Source: an uncultured Alphaproteobacteria bacterium (GTDB taxonomy: Bacteria > Pseudomonadota > Alphaproteobacteria > Puniceispirillales > Puniceispirillaceae). From it: a stretch of DNA of 10,317 nt. Location of the stretch: NCBI GenBank assembly GCA_937924895.1, contig CALEYP010000060.1:1-10317 (forward strand), read 5' to 3'. The notes below the pieces were generated by a model. The model was not told where the DNA came from. It was given only the letters and a program-made list of their open reading frames with translations, and did no database searches. Each line of letters opens with the position of its first letter. Position 1 is the first letter of the stretch. The position numbers and the translations under genes were made by a program. This document shows, in pieces, positions 6,229 through 10,317 of this stretch.

Positions 6229-8176
6229 GGCGATGAAGAATAAGCGTAAGCAGAAAAAAGAGCTTCTAGCCCGTATGTCACGCCGCAATTTTGTCATTGG
6301 CGGCGGACAGGTTATGCTAGGGCTTCTGCTAGCTGGCCGCTTATATCAGTTGCAAATTGCCCAAAGTGATGGCTGGCGTAAATTATCGGATTCTAATCAA
6401 TTTAACACACGGTCGGTGACACCGGCGAGAGGCCGTATTTTTGACGCCAATAATCGTTTGATCGCAGGTAATACAGAGACCTATTCTTTATCTGTGACGC
6501 CTGCCAATACAACTGATTTACCTCGCTTATTGGCGCAAATTGCAAAGATTATTGAGATCAAGCCAGAGGATATAGCAGACATTCTAGAGATGGCATCGTC
6601 GCAACCACGCTTTATTCCCATCACAATCAAGGGTGATTTAACACAGCGTGATTTATCTCGTCTGGCTGTCCGGTCGTCCTTGTTAAATGGTGTGACATTT
6701 GCCAAACGATATCGCCGTATTTACCCACAAGCTCATTTAACAGGCCATATCACGGGCTATGTGTCACCGATTACGCCCAAAGAATATGATGAGGAGCCAC
6801 GATGGGGGCGGCTACCTGATATACGTACGGGGAAAGTTGGCATTGAATATACGCTTGAGAAAGCATTACGAGGTACACCTGGCCTTGATCGTATTGAGAT
6901 GAATTCTCTTGGCAAAGCGGTGCGCATCATTCCTGATCGGTTGCCTGCACAAGGCGAAGATGCCCAGCTAACCTTAAATACTGAAATTCAGTCTTTTGCC
7001 TTTGATAGGCTGCGCAGAGGACGTAGCGATATCGTCAAAGATATAGGGGAGATTCAAGCGGCCCTAGCGGAAAACGAAGAGGTGCGTGCCCATTTTGCTG
7101 CTGGCGATGATGTGGTTTTGAAGGATGAGAAAGATCGGTATGTGGCCCCTGAATCAGGTGCGGCCATTGTCATGGATATCACCAATGGGGATGTGTTGGC
7201 GATGGTGTCAGCCCCGTCCTATGACCCGAATTTATTTTCTGACAGATTGCTGAGCCGTGATTGGCGACGGTTAAGTGAGCATCCCCGAACCCCTCTGTTA
7301 AATCGAGCCATCTCTGGGCTTTATGCACCAGGTTCTACCTTTAAAATGGTTGTAGCAGCGGCTGCGCTTGAAGCAGGGGTCATTACCCCGCGCACGCGTG
7401 TCACCTGTAAAGGGCATATGGAATATGGCGATCGTAAATTCCACTGCTGGTTTGATGATGGGCATCAATCAGTGAATATGAGCCAAGCGATTGAGCGTTC
7501 TTGTGATGTCTATTTTTATGAAATTGCGCTTAAAACTGGGATCAACCGTATTCATGATATGGCACGGCGTTTAGGTTTGGGTGAAATTTCTGGCCTTGAC
7601 CTGCCTTTCGAAAAGGTCGGCATTATGCCTAATCGTGATTGGAAAAAGATTGAGCGTGGCACGGTATGGACACCAGGGGAGACGATTGTGGCAGGTATTG
7701 GCCAAGGATTGGTTTTGACAACGCCAATGCAGCTTGCGGTGATGATGGCAAGATTGGCAGATGGGAAGAGAGCCATTACCCCTCGCTTGACGAAAAGCAA
7801 TGATATCCCAGAATTTGCGCCTTTGAATATCTCACCCTCTATCGTGGCGTCAGTCAAAAAAGCGATGGATGCGGTCCTAACAGGGCCGCTAGGAACAGCA
7901 AGACGTTATGATCTAAAAGATCACGGCTTATCTGGGAAAACAGGCACTGTGCAGGTTAAGCGTATTACAAAAGAACAGCGTGAGGCGGGGATTACAGAGA
8001 ATATTGACCGGCCCTGGAAAGAACGTGATCATGCCTTATTCGTCGCATGCGCTCCGCGTAAAAATCCGCGCTATGCTGCTGTTGTGGTAGTAGAGCATGG
8101 GGGAAGTGGATCCTCTATGGCAGCGCCAATTGCGCGTGATATCCTGGCGCAAACAATAAAGGTAAATGGGGTATGA
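6227..8176 (+). CDS. mrdA: Penicillin-binding protein 2, elongation-specific transpeptidase
   Basis: PBP2 is the class B DD-transpeptidase that cross-links the glycan strands made by RodA during rod elongation. The 649-residue protein has a very basic cytoplasmic tail, a single membrane anchor (about 22-43) and the pedestal/dimerisation domain, with RSVTPARGRIFDANNRLIAG near residue 70. The transpeptidase domain follows. Its catalytic serine is S370 in STFK (370-373), the second motif is SCD (425-427) and the third is KTG (571-573), so the site is complete. Just before the anchor stands SRRNF (18-22), resembling a twin-arginine motif. The start at ATG 6227 lies 9 bases after the mreD stop with a weak AGGG; ATG 6233 is an alternative. 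The stop overlaps the mrdB start in ATGA. It is distinguished from FtsI by its elongasome neighbours and sequence. Confidence 0.96.
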   Translation: MAMKNKRKQKKELLARMSRRNFVIGGGQVMLGLLLAGRLYQLQIAQSDGWRKLSDSNQFNTRSVTPARGRIFDANNRLIAGNTETYSLSVTPANTTDLPRLLAQIAKIIEIKPEDIADILEMASSQPRFIPITIKGDLTQRDLSRLAVRSSLLNGVTFAKRYRRIYPQAHLTGHITGYVSPITPKEYDEEPRWGRLPDIRTGKVGIEYTLEKALRGTPGLDRIEMNSLGKAVRIIPDRLPAQGEDAQLTLNTEIQSFAFDRLRRGRSDIVKDIGEIQAALAENEEVRAHFAAGDDVVLKDEKDRYVAPESGAAIVMDITNGDVLAMVSAPSYDPNLFSDRLLSRDWRRLSEHPRTPLLNRAISGLYAPGSTFKMVVAAAALEAGVITPRTRVTCKGHMEYGDRKFHCWFDDGHQSVNMSQAIERSCDVYFYEIALKTGINRIHDMARRLGLGEISGLDLPFEKVGIMPNRDWKKIERGTVWTPGETIVAGIGQGLVLTTPMQLAVMMARLADGKRAITPRLTKSNDIPEFAPLNISPSIVASVKKAMDAVLTGPLGTARRYDLKDHGLSGKTGTVQVKRITKEQREAGITENIDRPWKERDHALFVACAPRKNPRYAAVVVVEHGGSGSSMAAPIARDILAQTIKVNGV

Positions 8177-9288
8177 TCCGCTTAATCATTGCACGAATGA
8201 TATCTGTGCCATGGCTGATGGTGCTAGCGGTTGCAACCTTGGCGCTTATTGGGGCATTAGCCCTCTATTCGGCATCTCAAGGCTCGTGGAGCCCGTGGGC
8301 AGAGCGCCATATTATGAGGGCCGCCTTTGGTGCCTTTTTAATGTTCTCCATCATGTTTGTGCCGATAAGATTAGTCTATCACTCATCCTATCTGATTTAC
8401 ATCGCCGCGATTTTGGTTTTGATAGCCTTGCAGGTTATCGGCTTTGGGCAGGGCTCCACGAGATGGATTGCAATTGGCCCTATCAATTTTCAACCATCTG
8501 AGCCTGCGAAGTTAGCTGTTGTGATTGCCCTAGCGCGTTATTTCTCAGATAGGCAATATGACCAGCTATCATCATTTTTAACCTATATACCGCCCTTTAT
8601 CCTGATAGCTATTCCTTTTGCATTGGTCGTCATTCAGCCCGATTTAGGAACCAGTTTGATGATTGCACTAGGCGGGCTCATTGTCATATTCGCCGCCGGT
8701 ATGCCTTATCGTTATATCGCCATGTTGATGACAGCAGCGATTGCCTCACTGCCTGTGTTATGGGCTAATCTGTATGATTATCAGAAGCAACGGATTTTGA
8801 CATTCTTTAATCCTGAAGATGATTTGCTTGGGGCGGGATTTCAAATCACACAATCAAAAATCGCTTTGGGATCGGGGGGTATTTTTGGCAAAGGTTTTTT
8901 GATGGGCTCGCAAAGCCAATTAAACTATTTGCCGGAAAAACAAACAGATTTTGTGTTTACGATGATTGGTGAGGAATTTGGACTTGTGGGTAACCTTGTT
9001 GTGCTTGGTATCTATTTCCTGATTTTTCTATCAATCCTGCGACTATCTTGGCGCATTCATCATCGTTTTGGCAGGCTGATCTGTATCGGGGTGAGTGGCA
9101 CCTTGTTCCTCTATGTGTTTGTCAATGTCGCGATGGTAACAGGTATTGTGCCAGTCGTCGGCGTGCCTCTGCCATTGATTTCTTATGGTGGTACCGCCAT
9201 GTTAACTATATTCATTGCATTAGGGTTTGTTAATTTAATGGCAATCCATGGTGACTTAGAGGATGAAGATTTACAGCTGAAGAAGTGA
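8173..9288 (+). CDS. mrdB: RodA, SEDS peptidoglycan glycosyltransferase
   Basis: RodA is the SEDS-family polymerase that builds glycan strands from lipid II in complex with PBP2. The 371 residues hold about ten membrane helices. Diagnostic motifs are RWIAIGPINFQPSEPAKLA, PDLGTSLM, GAGFQITQSKIALGSGG, the large periplasmic loop with YLPEKQTDFVF, in which D259 corresponds to the catalytic aspartate of characterised SEDS proteins, and PLPLISYGGTAML near the C-terminus. The length fits RodA and lacks the extra termini common in FtsW. ATG 8173 overlaps the mrdA stop by four bases (ATGA), with AAGG about 10 bases upstream. Tandem stops TGA TAA end the frame at 9286-9291. It completes the elongation set mreBCD-mrdAB. 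Confidence 0.97.
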   Translation: MIRLIIARMISVPWLMVLAVATLALIGALALYSASQGSWSPWAERHIMRAAFGAFLMFSIMFVPIRLVYHSSYLIYIAAILVLIALQVIGFGQGSTRWIAIGPINFQPSEPAKLAVVIALARYFSDRQYDQLSSFLTYIPPFILIAIPFALVVIQPDLGTSLMIALGGLIVIFAAGMPYRYIAMLMTAAIASLPVLWANLYDYQKQRILTFFNPEDDLLGAGFQITQSKIALGSGGIFGKGFLMGSQSQLNYLPEKQTDFVFTMIGEEFGLVGNLVVLGIYFLIFLSILRLSWRIHHRFGRLICIGVSGTLFLYVFVNVAMVTGIVPVVGVPLPLISYGGTAMLTIFIALGFVNLMAIHGDLEDEDLQLKK

Positions 9289-9326
9289 TAATCGCCACAG
9301 CTGCATCCAGTGAGGGAGACAATATA

Positions 9327-10317
9327 ATGTTTGATTCATTTTTCCCGAAGCCCAAACTCCTATTTTCGAGTGCTGTGCTTTGGGTCGCATTTGTAGTGAC
9401 AATTTGGTACACGGTCGGCGCTGACATCGGATCTGCCCTTGGGTTCCAATTTGCAGAAGAGGGCGCGGCCCCGATTATCGGCCTCGGCTATTTCGTCACA
9501 GACGAATTTTTGTGGTTTTACCTATATTATATCGTTATTTGTGTCGCCTTTTGTGGTTTTTGGTTCGTCTATAGCCCGCATAGATGGCAATTATGGTCAC
9601 TCGCTGGCTCAATGCTGATTTTGTTTTCCACTTATTTCAGCGTGCAGGTATCAGTTGCGATTAATAATTGGTATCGGCCCTTTTATGACCGCTTACAAAC
9701 GGCCTTGGGCGGCGAGGAATCTGTGCCAGTCTCAGAATTGATGGGGCTGATTGGTACCTTCTTTGAGATTGCGTCTATTTGGATGGTTGTTTATGTGCTG
9801 ACACGTTTCTTTGTCTCGCACTATATCTTCAGATGGCGGACAGCAATGAATGATTTCTATACCTTTCATTGGAAGCGTTTGCGCCACATTGAAGGGGCGT
9901 CTCAGCGTATCCAAGAAGATACCATGCGTTTTGCTGGTATCATGGAAGGGCTTGGTGTCAATATTGTAGATTCCGTGATGACGCTCTTTGCGTTCCTGCC
10001 TGTTCTCTTATCATTGTCTGTTCATGTGCAAGAATTGCCATTTGTTGGGGCTATCCCCGCGCCGCTTGTGACCGCAGCCATTTTCTGGGCTTTATTTGGT
10101 ACCGTGTTGCTCGCAACAGTGGGGATCAAGCTACCGGGCCTGCAATTCCGCAATCAGCGTGTGGAAGCCGCGTTTCGTAAAGAGCTTGTCTATGGAGAAG
10201 ATGACGAAACACGCGCCACACCGCCAACTTTGGCAGAGCTGTTTGAAAATGTACGGAAGAATTATTTCCGTATCTATTTCCACTACATGTATTTCAACGT
10301 AGCGCGTGGCTTATATC
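9327..10317 (+). CDS. sbmA: SbmA/BacA-family peptide transporter, cut by window edge
   Basis: The frame opens at ATG 9327, with GGGAG 8 bases upstream, and stays open for 330 codons to the right edge; the family is about 400 residues, so the C-terminus is missing. It begins MFDSFFPKP, like E. coli SbmA, and carries family blocks YSPHRWQLW, FVSHYIFRWRTAMNDFY, RLRHIEGASQRIQEDTMRFA (with E189 and E197), GIKLPGLQFRNQRVEAAFRK and ELVYGEDDETRATPPTL. SbmA/BacA proteins are proton-driven inner-membrane importers of antimicrobial peptides and other peptides. In rhizobia BacA is also needed for chronic infection and affects very-long-chain fatty acids on lipid A. Several hydrophobic segments are visible (near 14-32, 65-85, 95-115, 145-165, 205-225, 240-260). 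No promoter or terminator is evident in the 38-base gap after mrdB, so co-transcription is likely. bacA is an equally good symbol in an alphaproteobacterium. Confidence 0.94.
   Translation, partial: MFDSFFPKPKLLFSSAVLWVAFVVTIWYTVGADIGSALGFQFAEEGAAPIIGLGYFVTDEFLWFYLYYIVICVAFCGFWFVYSPHRWQLWSLAGSMLILFSTYFSVQVSVAINNWYRPFYDRLQTALGGEESVPVSELMGLIGTFFEIASIWMVVYVLTRFFVSHYIFRWRTAMNDFYTFHWKRLRHIEGASQRIQEDTMRFAGIMEGLGVNIVDSVMTLFAFLPVLLSLSVHVQELPFVGAIPAPLVTAAIFWALFGTVLLATVGIKLPGLQFRNQRVEAAFRKELVYGEDDETRATPPTLAELFENVRKNYFRIYFHYMYFNVARGLY

Noticed and set aside
8166..8501. 111-codon plus-strand frame overlapping the start of mrdB
   Set aside because: It is out of frame with mrdB, whose RodA motifs and ATGA overlap with mrdA are clear. 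It has no recognisable motifs.
10096..10302. 68-codon plus-strand frame near the right edge
   Set aside because: It is out of frame within the conserved SbmA/BacA coding region, which stays open to the window end.
1..10317. tRNA or rRNA genes, CRISPR array, insertion sequence or phage genes
   Set aside because: No regular spaced repeats, transposase-like frames, terminal inverted repeats or tRNA-like cloverleaf sequences were seen by eye. Nearly all bases are accounted for by housekeeping genes.

Overview
The window reads as ordinary housekeeping chromosome of an alphaproteobacterium, with one foreign-looking patch at its left end. The MreB, RodA, PBP2 and SbmA/BacA proteins look alphaproteobacterial. 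So do the acetolactate synthase subunits and a class I ketol-acid reductoisomerase. The moderate GC content and tight gene packing would suit a marine lineage such as SAR116, but that placement is a guess. All supported genes are on the + strand, and no spacer exceeds about 140 bases.

Positions 1-212 encode the start of an ABC-transporter nucleotide-binding domain with a perfect Walker A motif. Its codon use differs from everything to its right, and it breaks off where the Q-loop glutamine should be. Within about 40 bases the sequence becomes an acetolactate synthase large-subunit gene (ilvI) that lacks its normal N-terminus. I read this as a chimeric contig or amplification join rather than a real gene arrangement.

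From about 254 to 3632 lies a branched-chain amino acid block, ilvI-ilvH-ilvC. It supplies the first two common steps of valine and isoleucine synthesis: acetohydroxyacid formation, then reductoisomerisation. A strong rho-independent terminator follows ilvC.

From 3721 to 9288 lies the rod-elongation (elongasome) operon mreB-mreC-mreD-mrdA(PBP2)-mrdB(RodA). Its genes overlap or nearly touch. MreB filaments organise the complex, MreC and MreD bridge the membrane, RodA polymerises glycan strands and PBP2 cross-links them. mreD carries an in-frame TAA at codon 33, with clear MreD-like sequence continuing in the same frame beyond it. After only 38 bases comes an SbmA/BacA-type peptide transporter gene that runs off the right edge.

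I found no previously undescribed system. The points most worth checking are the chimeric left end, the mreD nonsense codon, small hairpins over two translation starts, a possible mreB promoter overlapping the ilvC terminator, and sbmA/bacA sitting directly behind rodA.
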